Source: Streptococcus sp. oral taxon 056 str. F0418
GTDB lineage: Bacteria > Bacillota > Bacilli > Lactobacillales > Streptococcaceae
Length of the DNA stretch: 64,000 nt
Direction: 5' to 3'
NCBI RefSeq assembly: GCF_000220065.1
Contig: NZ_AFQU01000001.1
Coordinates: 1,193,501 to 1,257,500, forward strand
Within the stretch, counting starts at the first letter, position 1, and each line of letters starts with the position of its first letter. Both the position numbers and the translations under genes were made by a program. Below are positions 29,369 to 38,869 of this stretch, one piece after another. Under the pieces are notes generated by a model. It was given only the letters and a program-made list of their open reading frames with translations, ran no database searches and was not told the DNA's origin.

Positions 29369-30283
29369 ATGATACAATGGTGGCAAATTTTACTACTCAC
29401 TCTGTACTCAGCTTATCAAATCTGCGATGAGTTGACGATCGTTTCTTCAGCAGGTTCACCTGTATTTGCTGGATTTATCACAGGTCTCATTATGGGAGAT
29501 TTACCTACAGGTCTATTGATTGGTGCCAACCTTCAATTGGTGGTACTCGGTGTTGGTACCTTCGGTGGCGCTTCTCGTATTGACGCTACTTCTGGTGCGG
29601 TTCTTGCGACTGCCTTCTCAGTAGCTCAAGGTATCAAACCTGAAATTGCGATTTCAACAATCGCTGTTCCAGTAGCTGCTCTCTTGACTTACTTCGATAT
29701 TCTTGGTCGTATGACTACAACTTACTTCGCTCACCGTGTAGATGCTGCGATTGAGCGCTTTGACTACAAAGGTATCGAACGCAACTATCTCCTTGGGGCT
29801 CTTCCTTGGATGGCATCTCGTGCCCTCCCAGTCTTCTTCGCACTTGCTTTTGGTGGAGCTTTCGTAGAAACTGTTGTTACAGGCATCTCTAATGTACAAT
29901 GGTTGGCAAACGGTCTAAAACTTGCAGGTCAAATGCTTCCAGGTCTTGGATTTGCAATCTTGCTTCGCTATCTTCCAGTGAAACGCAACCTTCACTACTT
30001 GGCTCTCGGCTTTGGCTTGACAGCTATGTTGACAGTGCTTTACAGCAATGTTCAAAGCCTTGGTGCTGCAGTATCTAGTATTGTTGGTTCTGAAGTGTTC
30101 TCTAAACTTCCAAAAGAACAAGCTATTACTTTTGTTAACAACTTCAAGAGTGTATCTATGATTGGTATTGCCATTATCGGTATCTTCCTTGCAGTACAAC
30201 ACTTCAAAAACAGCCAACGTACAGTCGTAGCTGCTCCAGTAACTGAATCAGAAAGCGGGGAAATTGAAGATGACGAATTCTAA
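29369..30283 (+). CDS. PTS system, mannose-family IIC component
   Basis: 304 residues, very hydrophobic, with about seven or eight membrane segments. It opens MIQWWQILLLTLYSAYQICDEL and contains the Gly-rich PTGLLIGANLQLVVLGVG typical of the sugar-conducting IIC chain. AGGAGGT ribosome site. The C-terminal acidic tail overlaps the IID start by 14 bases. Confidence 0.94.
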   Translation: MIQWWQILLLTLYSAYQICDELTIVSSAGSPVFAGFITGLIMGDLPTGLLIGANLQLVVLGVGTFGGASRIDATSGAVLATAFSVAQGIKPEIAISTIAVPVAALLTYFDILGRMTTTYFAHRVDAAIERFDYKGIERNYLLGALPWMASRALPVFFALAFGGAFVETVVTGISNVQWLANGLKLAGQMLPGLGFAILLRYLPVKRNLHYLALGFGLTAMLTVLYSNVQSLGAAVSSIVGSEVFSKLPKEQAITFVNNFKSVSMIGIAIIGIFLAVQHFKNSQRTVVAAPVTESESGEIEDDEF

Positions 30284-31088
30284 TTACAAACTAACAAAAG
30301 AAGATTTTAAACAGATTAACAAGCGGAGCTTATTCACCTTCCAATTGGGTTGGAACTATGAGCGTATGCAGGCTTCTGGTTACCTTTATATGCTCTTGCC
30401 TCAACTTCGTAAAATGTACGGTGATGGTACTCCAGAATTGAAAGAAATGATGAAATTGCATACGCAATTCTTCAATACTTCACCATTCTTCCATACCATT
30501 ATCACTGGTTTTGATCTAGCTATGGAAGAAAAAGATGGTGTCAAATCAAAAGATGCGGTCAATGGTATCAAGACAGGTCTCATGGGACCATTCGCTCCTC
30601 TTGGAGACTCAATCTTTGGATCATTGGTACCAGCTATTATGGGTTCTATCGCAGCAACTTTGGCTGTTGCAGGAAACCCAGCCGGTATCTTCTTATGGAT
30701 CGCTGTAGCAGTTGTGTATGATATCTTCCGCTGGAAACAATTGGAATTTGCCTACAAAGAAGGGGTTAACCTCATCAACAACATGCAAAGTACTTTGACT
30801 GCTTTGATTGATGCAGCATCTGTACTTGGTGTTTTCATGGTTGGTGCCTTGATTGCTAGCATGATTGGTGTTGAAGTTTCTTGGGCTCCACACATTGGGG
30901 ACAAAGCAATTGAAATTCAAGATATGCTCAACCTCATCTTCCCACGTTTGGTACCAGCTATCATCACAGGTGTAATCTTCTGGTTGCTTGGACGTAAGGG
31001 TATGAACTCTACAAAAGCTATCTTACTTATCATTCTTGCAGCGATTGCTTTCTCAGCATTTGGTCACTTCTTCTTTGGAATGGCATAA
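30270..31088 (+). CDS. PTS system, mannose-family IID component
   Basis: 272 residues from the ATG at 30270; an in-frame TTG two codons earlier is less likely. Family blocks: RSLFTFQLGWNYERMQASGYLYMLLP and GIKTGLMGPFAPLGDSIF. The N-terminal half is mostly amphipathic; the C-terminal half has membrane helices ending GHFFFGMA. IID is unique to mannose-family PTS and forms the membrane channel with IIC. Confidence 0.94.
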   Translation: MTNSNYKLTKEDFKQINKRSLFTFQLGWNYERMQASGYLYMLLPQLRKMYGDGTPELKEMMKLHTQFFNTSPFFHTIITGFDLAMEEKDGVKSKDAVNGIKTGLMGPFAPLGDSIFGSLVPAIMGSIAATLAVAGNPAGIFLWIAVAVVYDIFRWKQLEFAYKEGVNLINNMQSTLTALIDAASVLGVFMVGALIASMIGVEVSWAPHIGDKAIEIQDMLNLIFPRLVPAIITGVIFWLLGRKGMNSTKAILLIILAAIAFSAFGHFFFGMA

Positions 31089-31099
31089 TGGTGTAAATT

Positions 31100-31504
31100 A
31101 TGAGTAAGCAATTAGTATTAATCAGTCATGGTCGTTTCTGTGAGGAATTACAACGTAGTACTGAGATGATTATGGGCCCACAAGAGTCTATTCATAGCGT
31201 TGCATTGCTTCCAGAAGAAGGGCCAGATGATTTTCTAGCAAAATTTTTAGATACTATCAAAGATTTTGATGACTATCTGGTGTTTGCTGATCTTTTGGGA
31301 GGCACTCCGTGCAATGTTGTTAGTCGCCTGATTATGGAGGGAAAAGAAATTGAGCTTTATGCTGGTATGAATTTACCAATGGTTATTGAGTTTATCAATT
31401 CTTCTCTCATCGGAGCTGACTGCAATTACCAAGAAAAAGCAGCAGGAAGTATCGTCAAGGTCAATGACCTCTTGGCCGACTTTGATGATGACGAAGACGA
31501 GTAA
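31100..31504 (+). CDS. PTS system, mannose-family IIA component
   Basis: 134 residues. His10 in LVLISHGRFCEEL accepts phosphate from HPr and passes it to His14 of IIB. FADLLGGTPCNV is the typical dimer and active-site loop. The tail is very acidic (DFDDDEDE). Last gene of the transporter; a hairpin separates it from agaS. Confidence 0.93.
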   Translation: MSKQLVLISHGRFCEELQRSTEMIMGPQESIHSVALLPEEGPDDFLAKFLDTIKDFDDYLVFADLLGGTPCNVVSRLIMEGKEIELYAGMNLPMVIEFINSSLIGADCNYQEKAAGSIVKVNDLLADFDDDEDE

Positions 31505-31559
31505 GAATAGTTTCTATGACTCTCTTAGCGTTTGCTAGAAACCTTATATAAGAAATAAT

Positions 31560-31593
31560 GAGGGGAAAGGAAGAGTTTCCTCTCCTCTTTTTT
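31560..31593 (+). terminator. Attenuator-like hairpin between IIA and agaS
   Basis: GAGG-GGAAA (31560-31568) pairs with TTTCC...CCTC (31576-31587), three bases bulged, followed by TTTTTT (31588-31593). It may reduce read-through into agaS. An upstream GTTTCTA / TAGAAAC inverted repeat lies in the same spacer. Confidence 0.6.
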
Positions 31594-31643
31594 GAACGAA
31601 AATGTTTGATTTTTTTCAAATTGACTAGAAAGGAAACAAAATA

Positions 31644-32804
31644 ATGCTAGACTATTCAAAGGAAGAGCTGATAGAGTTGGGGGCAGAGATTACAACACGT
31701 GAAATCTACCAACAACCTCAGGTGTGGCAAGAAGCATTCGATACTTACAAGGCCAATCAAGCGGATATTGAAGCTTTTTTGCAGATGATTGATCGCAAAC
31801 ATGATTATATAAAAGTTATCTTAACAGGAGCAGGAACTTCAGCTTATGTAGGAGATACTTTAATCCCCTATTTTAAAAGTATTTATGATGAGCGTAAATG
31901 GAATTTCAATGCTATAGCAACGACGGATATTGTCGCTAGTCCTTTACATCACTTGCATAAAGATATTCCGACAGTGCTGGTTTCTTTTGCACGTAGCGGC
32001 AATTCGCCAGAAAGTGTAGCAACAGTTGATTTGGCTAAGCAGATCGTAGATGAGCTTTATCAAATAACGATCACCTGTGCTGCAGAAGGAAAATTAGCGC
32101 AACAAGCACAAGGAGATGAGAAAAATTTACTGCTGCTTCAGCCTGAACCATCCAACGATGCTGGTTTTGCTATGACATCAAGCTTTACCTCTATGATGCT
32201 GACGGCTTTATTGGTGTTTGATAAGGCTGATTTGACCATCAAAGAAGAAAAGGTAGCAGCTCTTATCGAGCTTAGCCAACAGACACTTAATCAAGTAGAT
32301 ACTATCCAGAATCTGGTTAATTTAGACTTTAATCGTGTTATTTATCTGGGAGCTGGTCCTTTCTTTGGCTTAGCACATGAAGCTCAGTTGAAGATCCTGG
32401 AATTGACAGCAGGACAGGTAGCAACCATGTATGAAAGCCCCGTCGGTTTCCGTCATGGGCCAAAATCACTGATTAATGAACAAACCATTGTCCTACTATT
32501 TGGCTCGGTCAATCCTTATACAAAACAGTACGATTTGGATTTAATCAAAGAAGTGGCAGGTGATCAGATTGCACGGAAGATTGTTCTTCTAACAGATAAA
32601 AAAGAAGCATTAGCACAAGTAGAACAAGTAGAAATGAACAATCGTTTGTTAGATGATATTTATCGGACCTTCCCATATATTATATTTGGTCAGCTATTTG
32701 CTCTTTTGACTTCTCTGAAAGTCAATAATAGACCAGATACTCCTTCTCCGACTGGCACTGTCAATCGTGTAGTGCAAGGAGTTGTGATTCATCCATTTGA
32801 GTAG
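31644..32804 (+). CDS. agaS: Aminosugar-phosphate deaminase/isomerase AgaS (SIS domains)
   Basis: 386 residues with two SIS sugar-phosphate domains (about 45-190 and 215-350). Motifs [28 protein letters not shown] and [13 protein letters not shown] are typical of AgaS. AgaS converts galactosamine-6-phosphate to tagatose-6-phosphate plus ammonia in Gram-negative GalNAc pathways, the likely reaction here. Its end overlaps an alternative upstream start of the aldolase. Confidence 0.9.
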   Translation: MLDYSKEELIELGAEITTREIYQQPQVWQEAFDTYKANQADIEAFLQMIDRKHDYIKVILTGAGTSAYVGDTLIPYFKSIYDERKWNFNAIATTDIVASPLHHLHKDIPTVLVSFARSGNSPESVATVDLAKQIVDELYQITITCAAEGKLAQQAQGDEKNLLLLQPEPSNDAGFAMTSSFTSMMLTALLVFDKADLTIKEEKVAALIELSQQTLNQVDTIQNLVNLDFNRVIYLGAGPFFGLAHEAQLKILELTAGQVATMYESPVGFRHGPKSLINEQTIVLLFGSVNPYTKQYDLDLIKEVAGDQIARKIVLLTDKKEALAQVEQVEMNNRLLDDIYRTFPYIIFGQLFALLTSLKVNNRPDTPSPTGTVNRVVQGVVIHPFE

Positions 32805-32826
32805 GAGAGAAAGGATATATACAGTT

Positions 32827-33828
32827 ATGAAATCATTGACATTAAGCAAAGGAAAGGCAGCTCATCTGAGAAATCTATCGGATGAGAAAGGTATTATTTC
32901 CGCTTTAGCTTTTGATCAGCGGGGCGCTTTAAAACGACTGATGGCTCAGTACCAAGAATCTGAACCAACAGTAGCACAAATGGAAGAGTTGAAGGTTTTG
33001 GTAGCAGAAGAATTGACACCCTATGCTTCATCCATGCTACTTGATCCTGAGTTTGGGCTTCCAGCAACCAAGGTTTTAGACAAAAAGGCAGGTCTTCTAC
33101 TAGCATATGAAAAGACCGGTTACGATACGTCGACTACCAAGCGCTTACCAGACTGCCTCAATCTTTGGTCTGCAAAACGGATTAAAGAAGAAGGAGCTGA
33201 TGCGGTTAAGTTTTTGTTATACTATGATGTAGATAGCAGTGACGAGCTCAATCAAGAAAAGCAGGCCTACATTGAGCGTATTGGTTCTGAATGTATAGCA
33301 GAGGACATTCCATTCTTCTTGGAAATTCTTGCTTATGATGAAACCATTGCTGATAATGGATCTGTTGAGTATGCCAAGGTTAAACCTCGTAAAGTAATTG
33401 AGGCTATGAAAATTTTTTCTGACCCACGTTTTAATGTAGATGTTTTGAAGGTTGAAGTACCGATTAATGTTAAATATGTCGAAGGTTTTGGTGAAGGGGA
33501 AATTGTTCATACTAGGGAGGAAGCAGCGGCCTTCTTTGAAGCACAAGACCAAGCAACGCACTTGCCTTATATTTATTTGAGTGCGGGTGTCTCAGCTAAG
33601 CTCTTCCAAGAGACCTTGGTTTTTGCACATGAATCAGGCGCTCACTTCAACGGTGTACTATGCGGTCGAGCTACATGGGCAGGTACTGTACAAGCCTATA
33701 TTGAAAACGGCGAGGGCGCAGCACGCGACTGGCTACGGTCAACTGGTTTTGAAAATATTGATGAACTGAATAAAGTTTTGCAGACCACAGCTCATAGTTG
33801 GTTTGATAAAGTAGAAGAAAGTCTTTAA
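32827..33828 (+). CDS. lacD: Tagatose-1,6-bisphosphate aldolase, LacD type
   Basis: 333 residues from the ATG at 32827; a TTG at 32797 would overlap agaS and adds ten residues unlike LacD. Class I aldolase without metal: Schiff-base Lys in VDVLKVEVP, with [26 protein letters not shown] and [12 protein letters not shown]. It splits tagatose-1,6-bisphosphate into DHAP and glyceraldehyde-3-phosphate. In pneumococcus I recall agaS followed by galM without an aldolase, so its presence here is a difference. A tagatose-6-phosphate kinase is not encoded in the window. Confidence 0.9.
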   Translation: MKSLTLSKGKAAHLRNLSDEKGIISALAFDQRGALKRLMAQYQESEPTVAQMEELKVLVAEELTPYASSMLLDPEFGLPATKVLDKKAGLLLAYEKTGYDTSTTKRLPDCLNLWSAKRIKEEGADAVKFLLYYDVDSSDELNQEKQAYIERIGSECIAEDIPFFLEILAYDETIADNGSVEYAKVKPRKVIEAMKIFSDPRFNVDVLKVEVPINVKYVEGFGEGEIVHTREEAAAFFEAQDQATHLPYIYLSAGVSAKLFQETLVFAHESGAHFNGVLCGRATWAGTVQAYIENGEGAARDWLRSTGFENIDELNKVLQTTAHSWFDKVEESL

Positions 33829-33857
33829 AAAGTAGGTGGTTTTTAAGCTATAGATTG

Positions 33858-33866
33858 TGTTATAGT
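33858..33866 (+). promoter_or_regulatory. Extended -10 before galM
   Basis: TGTTATAGT (33858-33866) fits TGnTATAGT, about 67 bases before the galM start. No good -35. It may give galM its own promoter. Confidence 0.45.
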
Positions 33867-33933
33867 GAGGTAACGAGAATGTTGCTAGGCTATCACACAG
33901 CCGCGCCTTTCCATTTCACCATAAGGAGTCACT

Positions 33934-34968
33934 ATGAAACCGTATCAAAAATCTATTTTTGGACAGCTTCGCAACGAAGATATTTTTCGTTTTACTTTTG
34001 AAAATGACCTAGGCTATCGCCTTAGTGTTATGAATTATGGCGCAACGATATTGGAATATCAGACGCCGGATAAAGCAGGACATTTTGCAAATGTTATTTT
34101 AGGGTTTGATCGTTTTGTAGATTATATCGGAAATAGCCCTAAACATGGAGCGAGTATCGGTCCGGTTGCTGGTCGAATTGCTGGAGCAACTTTTGACTTA
34201 GCTGGAGAAAACTATATCCTTGAAGCTAATAATGGACAAAATTGTAATCACAGTGGATCGACAGGTTGGGATAGTGTTGTTTTTCAGATAGAGGAAGTGA
34301 CAGATGAAGGACTTGTTCTTTATACGGAGCGTAGAGATGGCACAGGAGGCTTCCCAGGTAACCTCAAAGTCTGGATTTCTTACACTCTTTCTGAGCAAGG
34401 AGAGTTAGAAATCTCTTATCAAGTACAGACTGATAAAGATACATTGATCAATCCAACCAATCATAGTTATTTTAACCTTTCTGGTCACTTTGATCAGCCT
34501 ATTGATGATCATGTTTTTCAGGTTGATAGCCTTGGTGTATTTCCAATTGCAAAAGACGGCATTCCAGCTAAGGAGCCGGAAGAAAGAGAATTTGTGAAGC
34601 ACTTGCGCCAAGCGATGCTCTTAAAAGATCTATTTGCTGAGCAGGACGAACAGATTCAGCTTGTATCGGGTCTGGATCATCCTTTTGCTCTTAAGTCAGA
34701 CCATGAAACAGCAGGATTTCTCTATCATCAGGAGTCAGGACGTTTCCTAACCTTTAAGACGGAAGCGCCATGCTTGGTCGTTTACACGGCTAATTGTGTG
34801 GATGATGCTATCCTATTCAATGGAAAAACTATGAAGCAGCATAATGGAATAGCACTTGAAATGCAGGCTCTACCAGATGCCATTCATAGCAACTACAAGG
34901 ACCAAGTTCTAGTCCGAGCAGGTCAAGAATTTACTAGCACTACTACTTATCGCGTCATTGCGAAATAG
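33934..34968 (+). CDS. galM: Aldose 1-epimerase (galactose mutarotase)
   Basis: 344 residues. Interconverts alpha and beta anomers of galactose or glucose, linking BgaC product to galactose metabolism. Conserved: NYGATILEYQTPD, the substrate-site NHSG around residue 106, catalytic His in INPTNHSYFNLSG, and Glu in GIALEMQALPDAIH. SD AAGGAG at a good distance. Strong terminator follows. Confidence 0.93.
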   Translation: MKPYQKSIFGQLRNEDIFRFTFENDLGYRLSVMNYGATILEYQTPDKAGHFANVILGFDRFVDYIGNSPKHGASIGPVAGRIAGATFDLAGENYILEANNGQNCNHSGSTGWDSVVFQIEEVTDEGLVLYTERRDGTGGFPGNLKVWISYTLSEQGELEISYQVQTDKDTLINPTNHSYFNLSGHFDQPIDDHVFQVDSLGVFPIAKDGIPAKEPEEREFVKHLRQAMLLKDLFAEQDEQIQLVSGLDHPFALKSDHETAGFLYHQESGRFLTFKTEAPCLVVYTANCVDDAILFNGKTMKQHNGIALEMQALPDAIHSNYKDQVLVRAGQEFTSTTTYRVIAK

Positions 34969-34969
34969 C

Positions 34970-35000
34970 AAAAAAGGCTGAGATTTTCCCAGCCTTTTTT
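34970..35000. terminator. Bidirectional terminator between galM and the DUF4097 gene
   Basis: A perfect 11-bp stem AAAAAAGGCTG (34970-34980) / CAGCCTTTTTT (34990-35000). T-runs on both strands fit the two convergent operons. Confidence 0.93.
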
Positions 35001-35051
35001 AATATCCATCTGCAGACGGATGTGGTTTTCGTTTGAAATGCTAAAATAATG

Positions 35052-36065
35052 TTACTCGGCAGCAGATAATTCAATGCTACCAGCACTATCTCTCACAAAA
35101 ACTTTTCCTTTACTATTATCTAGTGTACGTTTAAGTTTAGAGCCGACTTCATCGCTTTCTCCTGTAATAGATTGAAAGTTACTTGGTACTTTAACGGTGC
35201 CAAGGCTAGTTTCGAGGTCAAATGACAGTGTGTCAAGACTTTCCTTGACTAAGTTTAGTTTCACATCTCCCAAACTATTGTCGATAGTGATATCTCCAGA
35301 TAGAGTGAGTTGATGCGAATCAAGGAGACCAGACGATAGATCGATTGTACTATCAGCTAGCTTGCTTTGGTTTAGCATGATATCTCCCAGAGAGTTTTTC
35401 AGTTTTCCTTTGTTGATGGTACTATTATTGATTGCTAAGCTTCCAGAAGATAAATCGAGATCCAGCTTTTGAGCATTTAAGCCAGACAGGGTGATATTCC
35501 CCAGAGAATTAGAAAGATTTCCTGTGGTGATTGTGCTGTTGCTGAAAGTCAAGCTACCAGCTGAAAGGCTGAGATCTAACTCTTTAACATTCAAGCCTGA
35601 TAAAGTAACATTTCCCAAGCTACTGTGACCTTTAAAGTTTGTAAGAGAAGTCCCTTTTGGTAGACTAAGACTCACTGTTGAGCGCTGTTGTTCACTGTTA
35701 AAGAGATTTGCTAGAGAGCGGAAACTGCTGATCCAACCAAAAGAGAAAAGTTGTCTTGGTTGTTGGATACTTAGAGTTCCCTGATTATTTGAAACGGTGA
35801 TATGTTCAGAAGCTTCCTCTCCCTGATAATAGGTCAGATGAACTTTATCGTCCTTGGACTCATCTATGGACAAATCTCGTGTGTTCATGTGAATGTCGAG
35901 TGCAGAGATGTTTGAGAATTCCTCTGTTTTCTTGCTAAATTTAGTCTGATTTGCTTGTAGCAAGTGATTCGCACCGCCTGTTGCAACTCCAGTAGCAATC
36001 AGAGCACCACCAAACAAGCAACCTGCGATTCCAACGGTTAGTAGTGATTTTTTAAAATTAGGCAT
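35052..36065 (-). CDS. DUF4097 beta-strand repeat protein, membrane-anchored
   Basis: 337 residues from the ATG at 36063-36065 (AGGA eight bases upstream). One N-terminal membrane segment (about 8-32, KKSLLTVGIAGCLFGGALI); the rest is predicted outside. Residues about 140-300 are repeating beta strands with a period near 35 residues: SLGNVTLSGLN, SLGNITLSGLN and SLGDIMLNQS, each followed by a D-L-S-S/A-G-SL strand, as in right-handed beta solenoids. Members often follow PadR and DUF1700 genes, as here, and may sense or respond to envelope stress; function is not established. Overlaps the DUF1700 gene by eight bases. Confidence 0.82.
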   Translation of the reverse strand: MPNFKKSLLTVGIAGCLFGGALIATGVATGGANHLLQANQTKFSKKTEEFSNISALDIHMNTRDLSIDESKDDKVHLTYYQGEEASEHITVSNNQGTLSIQQPRQLFSFGWISSFRSLANLFNSEQQRSTVSLSLPKGTSLTNFKGHSSLGNVTLSGLNVKELDLSLSAGSLTFSNSTITTGNLSNSLGNITLSGLNAQKLDLDLSSGSLAINNSTINKGKLKNSLGDIMLNQSKLADSTIDLSSGLLDSHQLTLSGDITIDNSLGDVKLNLVKESLDTLSFDLETSLGTVKVPSNFQSITGESDEVGSKLKRTLDNSKGKVFVRDSAGSIELSAAE

Positions 36066-36642
36066 GACGAGTTCCTTTCTTAGAGATGCGTTTTGCAAGG
36101 CTGACAAAACTGTTCTTGGCGAACTGTACGAGTGGAGATACTCCTAGAGCACAAAGGGCTGATAGGCCAAATCCTAAAAGGCCGATTCCGAGTGTGAGTA
36201 AAAAGCTAGGAATGGATAAGCCTAAGGTATAGGTCAAGCTCTCCCAAATAGTGCTGAGCGCAAAGACAAAAAAAGCAAATGATCCGATAGCTAAGACGAA
36301 GGCAAAAATAAATGTTAAAAAGAAGAACACAAATACCAAAATGCCGATCACTAAAGCCAGCGGGATGGCTAGAGGTGCAGCTAGAAGGGACAAGATGGCA
36401 ATTTGCAGCACGTTTGTAGTGTTTTTTGGACCATCTTCTTCGATTTTTTTATCCAAGAGATTGACCATGATGTCATGAGCGGCCTCTTTTGGACTTCCTA
36501 GTTCAGCGATAACGCTCTCTTCATTTTCAGGTCCTGCTTCATCGAAATACTCTACGAAGTAGTCCATAGCTTCTTGGTAATCATTCTTTGGTAATTTTTT
36601 TAAATATTTGTCTAACTGAGCAAGGTATTCAGTTCTTTTCAT
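36058..36642 (-). CDS. DUF1700 (HAAS-domain) membrane protein
   Basis: 194 residues. The N-terminal 60 residues (MKRTEYLAQLDKYLKKLP, DYFVEYFDEAG, ELGSPKEAAHDI) form the small helical HAAS domain found next to PadR regulators. Four hydrophobic helices follow (about 80-175), ending in a basic tail. Probably transduces a membrane signal with the PadR protein. Starts inside the padR 3' end (14-base overlap). Confidence 0.85.
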   Translation of the reverse strand: MKRTEYLAQLDKYLKKLPKNDYQEAMDYFVEYFDEAGPENEESVIAELGSPKEAAHDIMVNLLDKKIEEDGPKNTTNVLQIAILSLLAAPLAIPLALVIGILVFVFFFLTFIFAFVLAIGSFAFFVFALSTIWESLTYTLGLSIPSFLLTLGIGLLGFGLSALCALGVSPLVQFAKNSFVSLAKRISKKGTRHA

Positions 36643-36958
36643 GGCGGATATTCCCTTCTATAATATCGTTGATTGTGTTGATGTATTGGCTCCACTCTTC
36701 ACGGAGATTGTCAAGTTGATCAAGACCAGCACCTGTAAGAGAGTAGTATTTCCTTTTTCGACCTTGAAACTCTTGTGAGTAAGTCGTCAGATAATGGCTG
36801 TTTTCTAATTTTTTGAGAATTGGATAAAGAGTTGATTCTTTGATATTGGCTAAGAGCTTGATTGTTTGACTGATCTCATAGCCATAGGAATCTTCTTTTT
36901 CTACAAGTGCTAGGATTAGAAATTCGATCAAAGCTGATGATGTTGGAAAGTAGTACAC
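36629..36958 (-). CDS. PadR-family transcriptional regulator
   Basis: 109 residues from the GTG at 36956-36958, six bases after AGGAGG; upstream in-frame codons translate the AT-rich promoter and are rejected. Winged helix: ALIEFLILALVEKEDSYGYEISQTI, ESTLYPILKKLENSHYLTTY, GRKRKYYSLTGAG. Likely autoregulates its operon through the AT-rich repeats around the promoter. Confidence 0.88.
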   Translation of the reverse strand: MYYFPTSSALIEFLILALVEKEDSYGYEISQTIKLLANIKESTLYPILKKLENSHYLTTYSQEFQGRKRKYYSLTGAGLDQLDNLREEWSQYINTINDIIEGNIRHEKN

Positions 36959-36978
36959 ATTTTTCCTCCTTTTTTGTT

Positions 36979-37070
36979 TATATAAAAAATTTATATATAA
37001 TATTTTTATATATAAATTATATACATAAAAAAATTGCTTGTCAATAGAATATATAAAAAATTTATATATA
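36979..37070 (-). promoter_or_regulatory. PadR operon promoter flanked by identical 21-bp AT repeats
   Basis: On the minus strand a full consensus promoter: TTGACA (37039-37044), 17 bases, TATAAT (37016-37021). An identical 21-mer, TATATAAAAAATTTATATATA, occurs at 36979-36999 and 37050-37070 on either side, with a related AT-rich inverted segment between. Such paired sites would allow a PadR dimer pair to close the promoter. Confidence 0.7.
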
Positions 37071-37105
37071 TTTTTTATAATCACAGAAACAAAATAGGCT
37101 TGGGA

Positions 37106-37135
37106 TTGAAAACTATACAGATAAAATGGTAAAAT
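37106..37135 (+). promoter_or_regulatory. dlt operon promoter
   Basis: TTGAAA (37106-37111), 18 bases, TAAAAT (37130-37135) with TG at 37127-37128 (extended -10). Start site near 37142, 28 bases before dltX. Confidence 0.7.
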
Positions 37136-37169
37136 AGAATATATTTTATTGAATGATTTGGAATGAAGA

Positions 37170-37301
37170 ATGAAAAAGCATCAAACAATTTACACTTTTG
37201 CATGGAGAACTTTGCTTTACTTTGTTATTTTTTTAGCACTTCTCTATTTCTTTAGCTATCTAGGTCAAGGACAAGGTGGCTTTATTTACAATGAATTTTA
37301 A
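37170..37301 (+). CDS. dltX: Teichoic acid D-alanylation small protein DltX
   Basis: 43 residues: [18 protein letters not shown], one membrane helix (about 14-32), then the conserved C-terminal motif ending GGFIYNEF. This is the short protein encoded before dltA in most Gram-positive dlt operons. Its C-terminal peptide has been proposed to carry or accept D-alanine between DltC/DltB and the teichoic acid. 20 bases separate it from dltA. Confidence 0.9.
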   Translation: MKKHQTIYTFAWRTLLYFVIFLALLYFFSYLGQGQGGFIYNEF

Positions 37302-37321
37302 GATTAAAAGAGGTATCCTTT

Positions 37322-38869
37322 GTGACAAATACGATTATTAATGACATGATAGAAACGATTGAGCGCTATGCTCAAACACAGCCTGACTTCCCGGTCTACA
37401 ATGTTTTAGGAGAGGTTCATACTTATGCTGATTTGAAATCAGACTCTGACTCGCTGGCAGCTAAGATCGACAGCCTTGGTTTACCAGAAAAGTCTCCAGT
37501 TGTAGTATTTGGTGGTCAAGAATATGAAATGCTTGCGACTTTTGTAGCTTTAACGAAGTCAGGACATGCTTATATCCCGATTGACAGCCATTCAGCTTTG
37601 GAGCGCGTGGCAGCTATTGTAGAAGTGGCAGAGCCAAGCTTGATCATTGCAATTGCAGACTTTCCTATGGAAGGAGCTGTTCCAAGTATCGGATTGGCAG
37701 ACTTGCAAGAGACTTTCGCGCAAAAAACGCCTTATGAAATCACCCATTCTGTCAAAGGGGACGATAACTACTATATTATCTTTACATCTGGAACGACAGG
37801 AAAGCCCAAAGGGGTTCAAATTTCTCATGACAATTTACTAAGTTTCACCAACTGGATGATTACAGACAAAGAGTTTGCTACGCCTGCTCAACCGCAAATG
37901 TTGGCACAGCCTCCGTACTCGTTTGATTTGTCTGTGATGTACTGGGCGCCAACTCTGGCTTTAGGAGGTACACTATTTGCACTTCCAAGTGCCATCACAC
38001 AAGACTTTAAGCAGCTCTTTGAGACGATCTTGAGTTTGCCGATTGCTATCTGGACTTCAACACCGTCTTTTGCCGATATGGCTATGCTGTCAGATGATTT
38101 CAATATTGAAAAAATGCCTGGTATCACCCATTTTTACTTTGATGGAGAAGAGCTGACTGTTAAGACAGCCCAAAAGTTACGCGATCGTTTCCCGAATGCT
38201 CGAATCATCAATGCTTATGGACCGACAGAAGCGACTGTTGCCTTATCAGCTGTTGCGATTACAGATGAGATGCTAGCGACTATGAAACGTCTACCTATCG
38301 GCTATACTAAGGCAGACTCTCCAACTTTTATCATTGACGAAAATGGAAAGAAACTTCCAAACGGAGAACAGGGAGAAATCATTGTATCTGGTCCAGCGGT
38401 TTCTAAAGGTTATATGAACAATCCAGAAAAAACAGCAGAAGCGTTCTTTGAATTTGAGGGTCTACCTGCTTATCACACTGGTGATGTGGGTTCTATGACT
38501 GACGAAGGACTCTTGCTATACGGGGGACGCATGGACTTCCAAATTAAGTTTAATGGCTACCGTATTGAGTTAGAGGATGTTTCACAGAACCTCAATAAAT
38601 CTAAATATATTGATTCGGCAGTGGCTGTCCCTCGCTATAACAAAGACCACAAGGTACAAAATCTCTTGGCTTATGTGATCTTGAAGGATGGAGTGGCAGA
38701 GCAGTTTGAGAGGGAAATTGACATTACAAAAGCTATCAAGGAAGATTTAGAAGATATCATGATGTCCTACATGATGCCGTCTAAGTTTCTTTACCGTGAC
38801 TCTCTTCCTTTAACGCCAAACGGTAAAATTGATATTAAGGGTTTAATTAGTGAGGTCAATAACCGATGA
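37322..38869 (+). CDS. dltA: D-alanine--D-alanyl carrier protein ligase DltA
   Basis: 515 residues from a GTG start, the position equivalent to the family start. Adenylating enzyme: ATP loop [13 protein letters not shown]5 motif [10 protein letters not shown]7-A8 YHTGDV and [16 protein letters not shown], and the A10 Lys in LTPNGKID. It activates D-alanine and loads it on DltC. The stop overlaps the dltB start. Confidence 0.96.
   Translation: MTNTIINDMIETIERYAQTQPDFPVYNVLGEVHTYADLKSDSDSLAAKIDSLGLPEKSPVVVFGGQEYEMLATFVALTKSGHAYIPIDSHSALERVAAIVEVAEPSLIIAIADFPMEGAVPSIGLADLQETFAQKTPYEITHSVKGDDNYYIIFTSGTTGKPKGVQISHDNLLSFTNWMITDKEFATPAQPQMLAQPPYSFDLSVMYWAPTLALGGTLFALPSAITQDFKQLFETILSLPIAIWTSTPSFADMAMLSDDFNIEKMPGITHFYFDGEELTVKTAQKLRDRFPNARIINAYGPTEATVALSAVAITDEMLATMKRLPIGYTKADSPTFIIDENGKKLPNGEQGEIIVSGPAVSKGYMNNPEKTAEAFFEFEGLPAYHTGDVGSMTDEGLLLYGGRMDFQIKFNGYRIELEDVSQNLNKSKYIDSAVAVPRYNKDHKVQNLLAYVILKDGVAEQFEREIDITKAIKEDLEDIMMSYMMPSKFLYRDSLPLTPNGKIDIKGLISEVNNR

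Noticed and set aside
36979..37080. Replication origin-like AT-rich repeats
   Set aside because: No DnaA boxes; a promoter and PadR gene explain the region better.
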